A stretch of 64,000 nucleotides of DNA from Gymnodinialimonas sp. 202GB13-11 (GTDB taxonomy: Bacteria > Pseudomonadota > Alphaproteobacteria > Rhodobacterales > Rhodobacteraceae). The position numbers were made by a program, and so were the translations under genes. The number at the start of each line of letters is the position of its first letter. Position 1 is the first letter of the stretch. Shown piece after piece: positions 9,723-17,670 of this stretch. The notes below the pieces were generated by a model, which was given only the letters and a program-made list of their open reading frames with translations, did no database searches and had not been told where the DNA came from. The stretch lies in assembly GCF_040932485.1 (NCBI RefSeq), contig NZ_JBFRBH010000001.1, forward strand, positions 3,789,212 through 3,853,211, given 5' to 3'.

Positions 9723-10486
9723 GTGCCGTTCACCTCGACATCGAAGGCGAAATCGCCCGTATTCGCCTCGACAATCCGTCGAAGCTCAATGCGCTCACGA
9801 TGGAAATGTTGGAGCAGCTTGAACAAGCCTGCGCGACACTTGAACGTTCGCCCAATATCCGCGCCGTGATCCTTACGGGTGATGGTGACCGCGCCTTTTG
9901 CGCCGGGGCCGACATCAAGGCTTGGGGCGAGCTCAGCCCCACCGACTTCGCCCGCAATTGGGTGCGTGAAGGCCATCGCATCTATGACCGTTTCGCACGG
10001 CTATCCATCCCGACCATCGCCGCAATCCACGCTCCCGCAATGGGCGGCGGGTTAGAATTGGCCGCCTGCGCCGATATCCGCGTCATGGCCCCAATGGCGA
10101 CGCTGGCCTTACCAGAGGCGCAGGTCGGCATCGTGCCCGGCTGGGGAGGGACAAACCGCCTACTTCGCCTGCTGCCGGAACCTGTCGTCAAGGAAATGGC
10201 GCTCTTCGGGCGCAAACTGACCGCCGACAAGGCGTGGTCGCTCGGCTTCGTGGCCGAGGTCGCAGAAAACCCGCTGGCCACGGCTGTGGCCATCGCCGAG
10301 CAAGCCGCGCAAGCCAGCCCCCGTGCCCATGAGGTCGCTAAATACCAAATCCACGCGGCTGTCGGCGAAGACCGTGCGGCCCTTATCGAGGCCCTGGGCG
10401 GCGGCATGATAGGCGCAACCGATGATCGCGCCGAGGGCGTGGCGCGCTTCAAAGACAAACGCAAACCAGTTTTTCCGGGGACGTGA
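9719..10486 (+). CDS. Enoyl-CoA hydratase/isomerase family protein
   Basis: A 255-residue crotonase-fold enzyme of normal length. The oxyanion-hole segments CAGADIKAW and APAMGGGLELA are present. The two catalytic glutamates are 20 residues apart (E113 in GLELA and E133 in LPEAQVGIVPGWGG), as in true hydratases, so hydration/dehydration of an acyl-CoA is likely. It overlaps the CoA-transferase by 4 bp and is followed 3 nt later by the aldehyde dehydrogenase, so all are one transcript. With the transferase it suggests beta-oxidation-like handling of a short oxidised acid. Confidence 0.9.
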   Translation: MSAVHLDIEGEIARIRLDNPSKLNALTMEMLEQLEQACATLERSPNIRAVILTGDGDRAFCAGADIKAWGELSPTDFARNWVREGHRIYDRFARLSIPTIAAIHAPAMGGGLELAACADIRVMAPMATLALPEAQVGIVPGWGGTNRLLRLLPEPVVKEMALFGRKLTADKAWSLGFVAEVAENPLATAVAIAEQAAQASPRAHEVAKYQIHAAVGEDRAALIEALGGGMIGATDDRAEGVARFKDKRKPVFPGT

Positions 10487-10489
10487 AAC

Positions 10490-12013
10490 ATGACCGAGAT
10501 GACGATTATTCCCGGATCGCCCTTCAAGGCACCTCCACTCTTCGAGGGGCGGCACCTGATTGATGGCGTATGGACGAAAAGCGCCGACGCCGAGCAATCG
10601 GCCCGCAAATCCCCGGCGCACGGTGCCTTGGTCAGCACCGCCGCGCTTGGCGGTCGAGCCGACGCCGAAGCCGCCATTGCAGCGGCGCGCAAGACCTTTG
10701 ACGCGGGGGATTGGGCGTTTTCCAGCGGGGCGTCCCGCGCGAAGATCCTGCTCAAGACCGCCGATCTGATCGAGCGTGATCTTGACCGCATTGCCGCTAT
10801 GGAAACCCTCGAGTCCGGCAAACCGATTAGCCAGGCGAAGGCCGAGATTGCCGGTGCCGCAGACCTTTGGCGCTATGCCGCCAGCCTCGCCCGGATGATC
10901 CACGGTGACAGCCACAACAGCCTTGGTGCCGACATGCTGGGCGTCGTACTGAAGGAACCCATTGGTGTCGTCTCTCTCATCACTCCATGGAACTTCCCGT
11001 TCCTCATCATCTCGCAGAAACTGCCATTCGCGCTCGCTGCTGGCTGCACCGCCGTCATCAAGCCCTCCGAACTGACGCCGTCGACCACCTGCATTCTTGG
11101 GGAGTTGCTGATCGAAGCCGGTCTGCCAGCTGGTGTTGCCAATATCGTCTTGGGTTTCGGTGATCCGGTGGGGGAGGTCCTATCCACTGATCCCCGCGTC
11201 GACATGGTCTCCTTCACCGGCTCCACTGGCGTCGGAAAGCGCATCAGCGCTGCGGCGTCCGGCACCCTCAAGAAGGTCTCGCTCGAACTGGGCGGCAAGA
11301 ACCCGCAGGTGATCTTCCCCGATGCCGACCTCGATCAGGCCGCCGATGCCATCACCTTCGGCGTCTATTTCAATGCTGGCGAATGCTGCAATTCCGGCAG
11401 CCGCATCATTGTGCATGAGGATGTAGCGGAGGCGCTGACCGACAAGGTCGTCGCCCTGTCCCGCAAGGTGCCCTTCGGCGACCCGCTCGATCCCGCCACG
11501 CAGGTTGGCGCGATCATCAGTCCGGAGCATATGGCAAAGATTGACGGCTACGTGCAGGATGCTGTGGCGGATGGGGCCAAGATCGCAATCGGTGGCGCGG
11601 CCCTCAACGTGGATGGTGCCAGCCCGCAATTCTACCAGCCAACAGTCGTCACAAACCTTCGCCCCGACATGCCCATTGCGCGGGAGGAGGTGTTCGGTCC
11701 GGTCCTTTCGGTTCTCACCTTCAAGACTCTCGATGAAGCCCTAAGCCTTTGTAACGACGCAGCCTATGGACTGTCGGCTGGCGTTTGGTCGAAGGACATG
11801 TCGACCTGCCTCGATTTCGCGCGCCGCGTGCAGGCGGGCACCGTATGGACGAACACGTGGATGGATGGCTACCCCGAAATGCCCTTCGGCGGCGTCAAGG
11901 AAAGTGGGCAGGGGAGGGAGCTTGGGCGCTACGGCCTCGACGAATTCCTCGAAGTGAAAACCGTGCAAATGCGTATCGGTGACACGCGTCAGCCTTGGGT
12001 TTCGTCCGAATGA
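10490..12013 (+). CDS. NAD(P)-dependent aldehyde dehydrogenase
   Basis: A 507-residue member of the ALDH superfamily. N168 is in TPWNFP, the general base E266 in LELGGK and the nucleophile C300 in NAGECCNSGSR, all correctly spaced; C299 lies beside it. The family resembles betaine-aldehyde and short aliphatic aldehyde dehydrogenases. It is the last gene of the 7157 operon. Its 3' end overlaps the 3' end of the convergent LacI gene by 25 bp. In context it should oxidise an aldehyde released from sugar cleavage; the exact aldehyde is not predictable. Confidence 0.92.
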   Translation: MTEMTIIPGSPFKAPPLFEGRHLIDGVWTKSADAEQSARKSPAHGALVSTAALGGRADAEAAIAAARKTFDAGDWAFSSGASRAKILLKTADLIERDLDRIAAMETLESGKPISQAKAEIAGAADLWRYAASLARMIHGDSHNSLGADMLGVVLKEPIGVVSLITPWNFPFLIISQKLPFALAAGCTAVIKPSELTPSTTCILGELLIEAGLPAGVANIVLGFGDPVGEVLSTDPRVDMVSFTGSTGVGKRISAAASGTLKKVSLELGGKNPQVIFPDADLDQAADAITFGVYFNAGECCNSGSRIIVHEDVAEALTDKVVALSRKVPFGDPLDPATQVGAIISPEHMAKIDGYVQDAVADGAKIAIGGAALNVDGASPQFYQPTVVTNLRPDMPIAREEVFGPVLSVLTFKTLDEALSLCNDAAYGLSAGVWSKDMSTCLDFARRVQAGTVWTNTWMDGYPEMPFGGVKESGQGRELGRYGLDEFLEVKTVQMRIGDTRQPWVSSE

Positions 12014-13044
12014 TGCAGCCGCTCGAAATCCGGCATCAGGATATGCGACAGGGCGCCGGGGTCCTCGCCCTGCATCCGACGCAGCAGCATTTCTGCCATC
12101 TTGCGCCCGGTCTCGCGCAGATCCTCGAACACGGTGTCGATACGTGGCCGGATATTGTCGAAGATGGGCGAGGCGCGTTTGGCAAAGACATCGGCGTCCC
12201 GACCCAGAACGGCGTCGCTGTCCGCCATTGCCGACAGCGTGACAAGCGCCGTCACCTCACCCACGCAAACATAGCCATCGGGCGGCGTGTCGCCCGCGCG
12301 ACTGGCGCGCAGCGCCTCGGCGATGCGGGCAGCGGGGCTGTCGAGCGTCACGCCTTCGACAATCTCATGTTCGACACCAACATTCCGCGCCTCGCTCAAA
12401 AAGCCGTAGCGGAGGTGTTGCGTGAAGGTGAACCGATCCTCCGGCAGGATCAGCGACAGCCGAGTGCGCCCCTTGGCGACAAGGCGTTGGACCGCCTGCC
12501 GCGCGAAGGCTTCATTGTCGAAATCGACGTAAGGGTGTGGGGCGGTGAACTCCGTCCGGCCATGGCTGACGAAGGGGAAATCGTTTTCCATCAGCAGGCG
12601 CACGCGCGGATCGAACGCTTCTGTTCGCGTAAACAGAACGCCATCGGCCAGATGGTTGCGCAGAATGTTGCGAACAGGCGCAAGGCGGTCATCGCCGACG
12701 TCATCGGGAACGACGTTGACGGAATATCCTGTGCCTTGCAGCGCCTCTGTGATGCCCGAAAGAAACTCATGAGTGAATCCAAGGAATTCGTGCTCGGTGT
12801 TGAGAAGCAGGGTAACAACCTGAGTGCGTCCGGTCCGCAATCTGCGAGCGGCGCGGTCGGGCACATAGCCTGCCAGGGCCGCAGCCTCGGCCACCAGCGC
12901 GCGCGTCTTCGCAGCGATTCGCGGATCATCGGCCAATGCGCGGCTGACCGTCGCCACCGAGAAACCCGTCGCCTCCGCAAGGCTGCGCAGCGTCGGCTTG
13001 TCCCCGCTTGGCGCGGTCGGCAGGTCGGTTGTTTCGCGGCTCAT
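11989..13044 (-). CDS. LacI family transcriptional regulator (first of two)
   Basis: A 351-residue LacI/GalR repressor. The N-terminal helix-turn-helix lies at residues ~18-38 (TLRSLAEATGFSVATVSRAL), then the hinge RRLRTGRTQVV and a periplasmic-binding-protein-like effector domain. The start at 13044 gives a normal N-terminus; the frame stays open to 13185, but those 47 residues are not family-like and would cover the AAACGTTT palindrome at 13093-13106. The gene is divergent from the second ABC importer (13282), with two CG-centred near-palindromes between them, so autoregulation and control of that importer are likely. It overlaps the aldehyde dehydrogenase tail-to-tail. Confidence 0.9.
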   Translation of the reverse strand: MSRETTDLPTAPSGDKPTLRSLAEATGFSVATVSRALADDPRIAAKTRALVAEAAALAGYVPDRAARRLRTGRTQVVTLLLNTEHEFLGFTHEFLSGITEALQGTGYSVNVVPDDVGDDRLAPVRNILRNHLADGVLFTRTEAFDPRVRLLMENDFPFVSHGRTEFTAPHPYVDFDNEAFARQAVQRLVAKGRTRLSLILPEDRFTFTQHLRYGFLSEARNVGVEHEIVEGVTLDSPAARIAEALRASRAGDTPPDGYVCVGEVTALVTLSAMADSDAVLGRDADVFAKRASPIFDNIRPRIDTVFEDLRETGRKMAEMLLRRMQGEDPGALSHILMPDFERLHHSDETQG

Positions 13045-13092
13045 GGCGAGAGGTCGCCCTTTGGTTGCATCGCGCACTATATTGCGCGAGAT

Positions 13093-13106
13093 TTCAAACG
13101 TTTCAA
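13093..13106 (-). promoter_or_regulatory. CG-centred near-palindrome TTCAAACGTTTCAA (candidate LacI operator)
   Basis: The sequence is symmetric around CG with core AAACGTTT and lies 49 bp upstream of the LacI start on the minus strand. It resembles LacI-family operators but differs from the TGGAACGTTCCA sites elsewhere in the window, suggesting a different regulator, most simply the adjacent LacI protein itself. Binding is inferred. Confidence 0.55.
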
Positions 13107-13205
13107 TAGCCGTCTTCAGACATGCGATCATTCCGCACTGCAGCAAAACCCAAGCATTTATGCTGTTGTGCAGCGATGCTTGCATGTGAAAGTCTCAATT
13201 TCTGG

Positions 13206-13235
13206 TTGACTTCAACCGGATTTATAACGTTTTAA
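13206..13235 (+). promoter_or_regulatory. Promoter/operator region of second ABC operon
   Basis: A -35-like TTGACT (13206-13211) is followed by TTATAACGTTTTAA (13222-13235), a CG-centred palindrome with one mismatched pair that would cover the -10 region. GGTTGA-CT-TCAACC (13204-13217) is a further perfect 6-bp-arm inverted repeat overlapping the -35. The strong ribosome site GGGAGGAAAC lies ahead of ATG 13282. The layout fits a repressor site blocking the importer promoter. Confidence 0.5.
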
Positions 13236-13281
13236 TTCTGTCAGCCCCGGTAAGGGGATTGGTCAATAGGGAGGAAACGAC

Positions 13282-14532
13282 ATGACCATGATGAAAAAAC
13301 TACACCTCGGTGTGGCGGCTCTGGCCATCACGGCAACCGGTGCTGTGGCTCAGGAAGTTGAGGTTCTGCACTGGTGGACGTCGGGTGGCGAAGCGGCCGC
13401 TCTGAACGTTTTGCGTGAAGACCTTGCCGGTGGCGGCATCGGCTGGACCGATATGCCCGTTGCCGGTGGTGGCGGCTCCGACGCCATGACCGTCCTGCGC
13501 GCCCGCGTCACCGCAGGTGACCCGCCGACCGCCGTTCAGATGCTCGGCTTCGCCATTCAGGACTGGGCCGCCGAAGGTGCGCTGGCTGACCTGAACGCAC
13601 TCGCAGAAGAGCAGAACTGGAACGAAGTGGTTCCTGAGGCGCTTCAGCGCTTCTCGACCTATGAGGGCAATTGGGTTGCCGCACCCGTGAACGTGCACTC
13701 GACCAACTGGGTCTGGGCCAACACCGCGCTCATGGAAGAGCTTGGCATCGAACAGCCCGGCACTTGGGAAGAATTCGTCGCCGCCATGCAGGCCGCTCAG
13801 GATGCAGGCTACACGGCACTGGCCCACGGTGGTCAGGCTTGGCAGGACGCCACGGTGTTTGACTCGATGGTGATGGGTGTTGGCGGGCCTGAGTTCTATC
13901 AGGCAGCTTTCGTAGACCTCGACCCCGAAGCGCTCGGCAGCGACATGATGGTCGAAGCCTTCGACCGCATGAGCACCCTGCGCGGCTTCGTGGACGACAA
14001 CTTCTCGGGTCGTGACTGGAACCTGGCCTCGGCCATGGTCATCAACGGCGAAGCTCTGTTCCAGATCATGGGTGATTGGGCGAAGGGTGAATTCGTCAAC
14101 GCGGGCATGACCGCTGGTGAAGAATTCCAGTGCTTCCGCGTGCCCGGCACCGAAGGCACTGTGACCTTCAACTCCGACCAGTTCGCGATGTTCAACGTGG
14201 AAGACGAAGGTGACCAGGCCAGCCAGGTTGCCATGGCCTCCGCCGTGATGAGCCCTGAGTTCCAGATCGCGTTCAACGTGGTCAAAGGTTCCGCGCCTGC
14301 ACGCACCGACATCGACCCGTCTTCGTTCGACGCTTGCGGTCAGGCTGCTATGGCAGACCTCGCGGCAGCCGGTGAATCCGGTGGCCTCTTCGGCTCCATG
14401 GCCCACGGCCACGCCAACCCGCCGTCGATCCAGAACGCGATGTATGACGTGATTACCGCGCACTTCAACGGTGAGTTCGACTCCGCAACTGCGGCTGAAG
14501 AAATGGTCACCGCTGTTGAGCTGGCTCAATAA
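13282..14532 (+). CDS. Sugar ABC transporter substrate-binding protein (glucose/mannose-type CUT1)
   Basis: A 416-residue periplasmic binding protein. The signal peptide occupies residues 1-23 (cleavage after AVA, before QEVEVLHWW). The mature start [19 protein letters not shown] and the internal [20 protein letters not shown] resemble glucose/mannose-binding proteins of the GtsA/GlcE group. It opens the second importer operon (13282-17593). A stable 10-bp hairpin follows its stop codon, as often seen after highly expressed binding-protein genes. It is divergent from the LacI regulator, which likely controls it. Confidence 0.9.
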   Translation: MTMMKKLHLGVAALAITATGAVAQEVEVLHWWTSGGEAAALNVLREDLAGGGIGWTDMPVAGGGGSDAMTVLRARVTAGDPPTAVQMLGFAIQDWAAEGALADLNALAEEQNWNEVVPEALQRFSTYEGNWVAAPVNVHSTNWVWANTALMEELGIEQPGTWEEFVAAMQAAQDAGYTALAHGGQAWQDATVFDSMVMGVGGPEFYQAAFVDLDPEALGSDMMVEAFDRMSTLRGFVDDNFSGRDWNLASAMVINGEALFQIMGDWAKGEFVNAGMTAGEEFQCFRVPGTEGTVTFNSDQFAMFNVEDEGDQASQVAMASAVMSPEFQIAFNVVKGSAPARTDIDPSSFDACGQAAMADLAAAGESGGLFGSMAHGHANPPSIQNAMYDVITAHFNGEFDSATAAEEMVTAVELAQ

Positions 14533-14542
14533 TCACTGACCC

Positions 14543-14569
14543 GGACCGGCCCTTTTGTGGGGCCGGTCC
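14543..14569 (+). other. Intercistronic hairpin after binding-protein gene
   Basis: GGACCGGCCC (14543-14552) and GGGCCGGTCC (14560-14569) pair perfectly over 10 bp with loop TTTTGTG. No T-run follows and the permease ribosome site is downstream, so it is probably an mRNA-stabilising or partial-attenuation hairpin rather than a full terminator. Confidence 0.7.
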
Positions 14570-14607
14570 ACTCTAATCGACCCACCCGATTTCGAAGGAG
14601 AGGCCCC

Positions 14608-15516
14608 ATGGCCGCCACCGATCCCATGTTGGACAGCGGTGCGGATTTCCGCACGCGTCTTCAGGCCTGGTTGCCGAAGATCGTCCTCGCCCCATCCTTC
14701 GCCGTGATGGTGATCTTCGTCTACGGTTTCATCGCCTTCACGCTTTATCTTAGCTTCACCGACAGCCGGATGCTTCCCAGCTACGATCTAGTCGGCTGGC
14801 AAAACTACGAGCGCCTCTTCCGCGTCCGCCAGTGGGACACAGCGATTATCAACCTCGGCATATTCGCGGGCCTGTATATTGTGATCTCCACGATCATCGG
14901 CCTGTTGCTCGCCATCTTCCTCGACCAGAAAATCCGCGGCGAAGGCCTGCTGCGCCCGATTTTCCTCTATCCCATGGCCCTGTCGTTCATTGTGACAGGC
15001 ACCGCTTGGAAATGGATCCTCGACCCCGCCATCGGGCTAGAGACGACCATGCACCGCTGGGGGTTTGAGAACTTCCAGTTCGACTGGATCAAGGACAGCG
15101 ACATGGCGATCTACACCATCGTCATCGCCGCCGTCTGGCAATCGTCGGGCTTCGTGATGGCCATGTTCCTTGCGGGCTTGCGCGGGATCGACAACGAAAT
15201 TCTCAAAGCCGCGCAAATGGACGGCGCGTCGAACTTCCAGATGTATCGCCGCATCATCCTGCCGCAGCTGCGCCCGGCCTTCCTGTCAGCCTTCGTGATC
15301 CTCAGCCACCTTGCCATCAAATCCTACGACCTCGTCGTCGCAATGACAGACGGCGGCCCCGGCACGTCCACATGGCTGCCCGCGCTCTTCATGTATGAAT
15401 ACACCTTCACGCGGAATCAGATGGGGATCGGCGCCTCGTCGGCCGTCATCATGCTGATGACCATCGCCGCGATCATGGTCCCCTACCTCTACGCCGAATT
15501 GAAGGAGCAGAAGTAA
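14608..15516 (+). CDS. Sugar ABC transporter permease (MalF-like)
   Basis: A 302-residue CUT1 permease with about six membrane segments (first at ~25-45, VLAPSFAVMVIFVYGFIAF) and the EAA loop LKAAQMDGASNFQMYRRIIL near residue 205. ATG 14608 is preferred to the in-frame 14557 because AAGGAG lies 8 nt ahead and the upstream region encodes a basic, non-family extension crossing the hairpin. It ends in TAATG, sharing a base with the next permease start, so the two are coupled. Confidence 0.92.
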   Translation: MAATDPMLDSGADFRTRLQAWLPKIVLAPSFAVMVIFVYGFIAFTLYLSFTDSRMLPSYDLVGWQNYERLFRVRQWDTAIINLGIFAGLYIVISTIIGLLLAIFLDQKIRGEGLLRPIFLYPMALSFIVTGTAWKWILDPAIGLETTMHRWGFENFQFDWIKDSDMAIYTIVIAAVWQSSGFVMAMFLAGLRGIDNEILKAAQMDGASNFQMYRRIILPQLRPAFLSAFVILSHLAIKSYDLVVAMTDGGPGTSTWLPALFMYEYTFTRNQMGIGASSAVIMLMTIAAIMVPYLYAELKEQK

Positions 15517-16397
15517 TGGCCGTCGCATCATCCGACACCGCGATCCGCTCCTCCAAGGTGACGCGAACGTTCATCTACCTGTTCCTGCTGCTGTTTGCGC
15601 TGTTCTACCTGATGCCGCTGGGCATCATGCTGGTGAACTCGCTCAAACCCCTCAGCGAGATCACGGCTGGCGGCATGATCGCCATGCCCAACGAATGGAC
15701 GATTGAGCCGTGGCTCAGCGCATGGTCCACCGCTCAGATCGGGGTAGAGCCCACGGGCCTGCGCCCCTATTTCATCAACTCCATCGCCATGGCTGTGCCC
15801 GCTGTCGCCATCTCCACCGTTGCAGGCGCGCTGAACGGATATGTCCTGACGAAATGGCACTTCCGGGGCGCCACATGGATCTTCGGCCTGCTGCTCTTCT
15901 CCTGCTTCATCCCCTTCCAGATCGTCCTGATCCCCATGGCCCGCATCCTCGGCCTGCTGGAAATCGCTGGCACGACCTACGGGTTGATCCTCGTGCACGT
16001 CGTCTACGGTATCGGCTTCTCCACGCTCTACTTCCGCAACTACTACGCGGCCTTCCCGACCGAGCTTGTCCGTGCCGCGCAAATCGACGGGGCAGGGTTC
16101 TTCCAGATCTTCTGGCGCATCATGCTGCCGTCCTCCGGCCCGATCATCGCGGTCTGCTGCATCTGGCAATTCACCAACATCTGGAATGACTTCCTGTTTG
16201 GGGCGTCCTTCGCCTCTGGCGACGCTGCCCCGATGACGGTGGCGCTGAACAACCTGGTGAACTCGTCAACAGGCGAACGCCCGTACAACGTCCACTTCGC
16301 TGGCGCCATCATGGCCGCCGCACCAACTCTCCTCGTCTACATCGTGGCCGGTCGATACTTCGTCCGTGGCCTGATGGCAGGGAGTGTAAAGGGATGA
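15516..16397 (+). CDS. Sugar ABC transporter permease (MalG-like)
   Basis: A 293-residue CUT1 permease of standard length, second pore subunit of the 13282 importer. TM1 is at ~20-40 (FIYLFLLLFALFYLMPLGIM), and the EAA loop is VRAAQIDGAGFFQIFWRIML near residue 187. The start codon overlaps the previous stop by one base. Unlike the MalG-like subunit of the first importer it has no large periplasmic insertion. It is separated from the ATPase gene by 83 bp containing two hairpins. Confidence 0.93.
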   Translation: MAVASSDTAIRSSKVTRTFIYLFLLLFALFYLMPLGIMLVNSLKPLSEITAGGMIAMPNEWTIEPWLSAWSTAQIGVEPTGLRPYFINSIAMAVPAVAISTVAGALNGYVLTKWHFRGATWIFGLLLFSCFIPFQIVLIPMARILGLLEIAGTTYGLILVHVVYGIGFSTLYFRNYYAAFPTELVRAAQIDGAGFFQIFWRIMLPSSGPIIAVCCIWQFTNIWNDFLFGASFASGDAAPMTVALNNLVNSSTGERPYNVHFAGAIMAAAPTLLVYIVAGRYFVRGLMAGSVKG

Positions 16398-16405
16398 GCG
16401 AGCGC

Positions 16406-16447
16406 GTTTTTCTCAAGAAAAACGGCACGAAAAACTCGAGTTTTTCG
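16406..16447 (+). repeat. Paired intergenic hairpins with C(TCNA)G tips, copy 1
   Basis: Two adjacent hairpins. GTTTTTC-TCAA-GAAAAAC (16406-16423, 7-bp stem) is followed after four bases by CGAAAAACTCGAGTTTTTCG (16428-16447), a perfect 20-bp palindrome (8-bp stem, TCGA tip). They lie between the permease and the ATPase of one operon. A second element with the same two-hairpin plan and tips TCCA/TCGA is at 26125-26165. This looks like a small dispersed element or an mRNA-stability or partial-termination signal. Confidence 0.6.
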
Positions 16448-16480
16448 CATGCCAAGACTGCAACGGAAGGACTCTGACCC

Positions 16481-17593
16481 ATGGGTTTCCTCGACATCAA
16501 CAACGTCACCAAATCCTACGGCGCGGTGGAGGTCCTGCATAAGGTCGACATCCAGGTGGAGGAGGGCGAATTCCTTGTCCTCGTCGGCCCGTCTGGCTGC
16601 GGCAAGTCCACGCTTCTCAACATGATCGCGGGGCTTGAGGGGATTTCCTCGGGCCAGATCGCCATCAAGGACCGCGTCGTAAATGACGTCACGCCGTCCA
16701 AGCGCAACATCGCGATGGTGTTCCAATCCTACGCGCTCTACCCGAACATGACCGTGGGCCAAAACATCACCTTCGGACTTGAAATGCAGGGCACGCCCAA
16801 GGCCGAGCGCGACAAGGCCATGAAGGAGGTTGCCGAACTCCTCCAGATCGAAAACCTGCTCGACCGCAAGCCCGGGCAACTCTCCGGCGGCCAGCGCCAG
16901 CGCGTCGCCATGGGCCGCGCGTTGGTCCGCGACCCTGACGTATTCCTCTTCGATGAGCCGCTGTCTAACCTCGACGCGAAACTGCGCGTCGATATGCGGA
17001 CCGAGATCAAGAAGCTGCATCAGAAGCTTGGCACCACCATCGTCTACGTCACCCACGACCAGATTGAGGCGATGACGCTGAGTACCCGGATTGCCGTGAT
17101 GTACGACGGCTACGTCCAGCAACTCGGCACACCGAAAGAGATCTACGACAGCCCCGCCAATCTCTTCGTGGCAACCTTCATGGGCTCGCCCGCAATGAAC
17201 GTTTTGCCCGCCAAGCTCGTGGAAATGAACGGCGCGCTTCATGCGGAAGTGGCTGGGGCGGATGGTGACAAGCACCTCCGCATCGAAGACGCGCCCGCCG
17301 CCTACCGCAACTACGTCGGTAAATCCGTCATGCTCGGTATCCGACCCGAGGCGATCACCGACCCCGAAGGCGCAGACCGCAACGCGAAGAACATTCAGAG
17401 CCTCACCAACGAAGTCACCGTAACCGAGCCCGCAGGTGCGGACACCTTCGTGACCATGTCACTCGGCGGCAAGGATTGCGTCGCCCGGATGCGTGCGGAT
17501 GCCGAAGCACATCCCGGCCAGCCTTTCGAGTTTGCGGTGAACATGGACAAGGCCGTTCTGTTCGACCTGTCGACCGAGGCCCGCATCGCCTGA
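16481..17593 (+). CDS. Sugar ABC transporter ATP-binding protein (UgpC/MsmX-like)
   Basis: A 370-residue ATPase for the second importer. Walker A is GPSGCGKST (36-44), the signature [15 protein letters not shown], Walker [17 protein letters not shown], and the switch histidine is in [10 protein letters not shown]. The C-terminal TOBE-like regulatory domain starts near residue 240. It is closely similar to the ATPase at 5991 in its N-terminal half. A rho-independent terminator follows 6 nt after the stop, closing the 13282 operon. Confidence 0.94.
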   Translation: MGFLDINNVTKSYGAVEVLHKVDIQVEEGEFLVLVGPSGCGKSTLLNMIAGLEGISSGQIAIKDRVVNDVTPSKRNIAMVFQSYALYPNMTVGQNITFGLEMQGTPKAERDKAMKEVAELLQIENLLDRKPGQLSGGQRQRVAMGRALVRDPDVFLFDEPLSNLDAKLRVDMRTEIKKLHQKLGTTIVYVTHDQIEAMTLSTRIAVMYDGYVQQLGTPKEIYDSPANLFVATFMGSPAMNVLPAKLVEMNGALHAEVAGADGDKHLRIEDAPAAYRNYVGKSVMLGIRPEAITDPEGADRNAKNIQSLTNEVTVTEPAGADTFVTMSLGGKDCVARMRADAEAHPGQPFEFAVNMDKAVLFDLSTEARIA

Positions 17594-17598
17594 ACCCA

Positions 17599-17629
17599 AA
17601 CCCCGGCTTCGCGGTCGGGGTTACTTTTT
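17599..17629 (+). terminator. Rho-independent terminator of second ABC operon
   Basis: AACCCCG (17599-17605) pairs with CGGGGTT (17616-17622) across a 10-nt loop, and a run of five T follows (17625-17629). It sits directly after the ATPase stop codon and just upstream of the operator of the next operon, separating the two transcription units. Confidence 0.75.
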
Positions 17630-17639
17630 CGCTTGGAAT

Positions 17640-17651
17640 TGGAACGTTCCA
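17640..17651 (+). promoter_or_regulatory. LacI-type operator TGGAACGTTCCA before GMC oxidoreductase operon
   Basis: A perfect 12-bp CG-centred palindrome, identical to that at 7102-7113. It ends 19 bp before ATG 17671 and adjoins the weak -10-like ATATAC (17653-17658), so a bound repressor would block initiation. The operon it controls encodes its own LacI protein (22578), fitting autoregulation. Confidence 0.75.
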
Positions 17652-17670
17652 GATATACGCAGAGAGGGCA

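Noticed and set aside
11995-13209. 404-residue plus-strand frame opposite the LacI gene
   Set aside because: The minus strand encodes a clear LacI protein with HTH; the plus frame has no family features.
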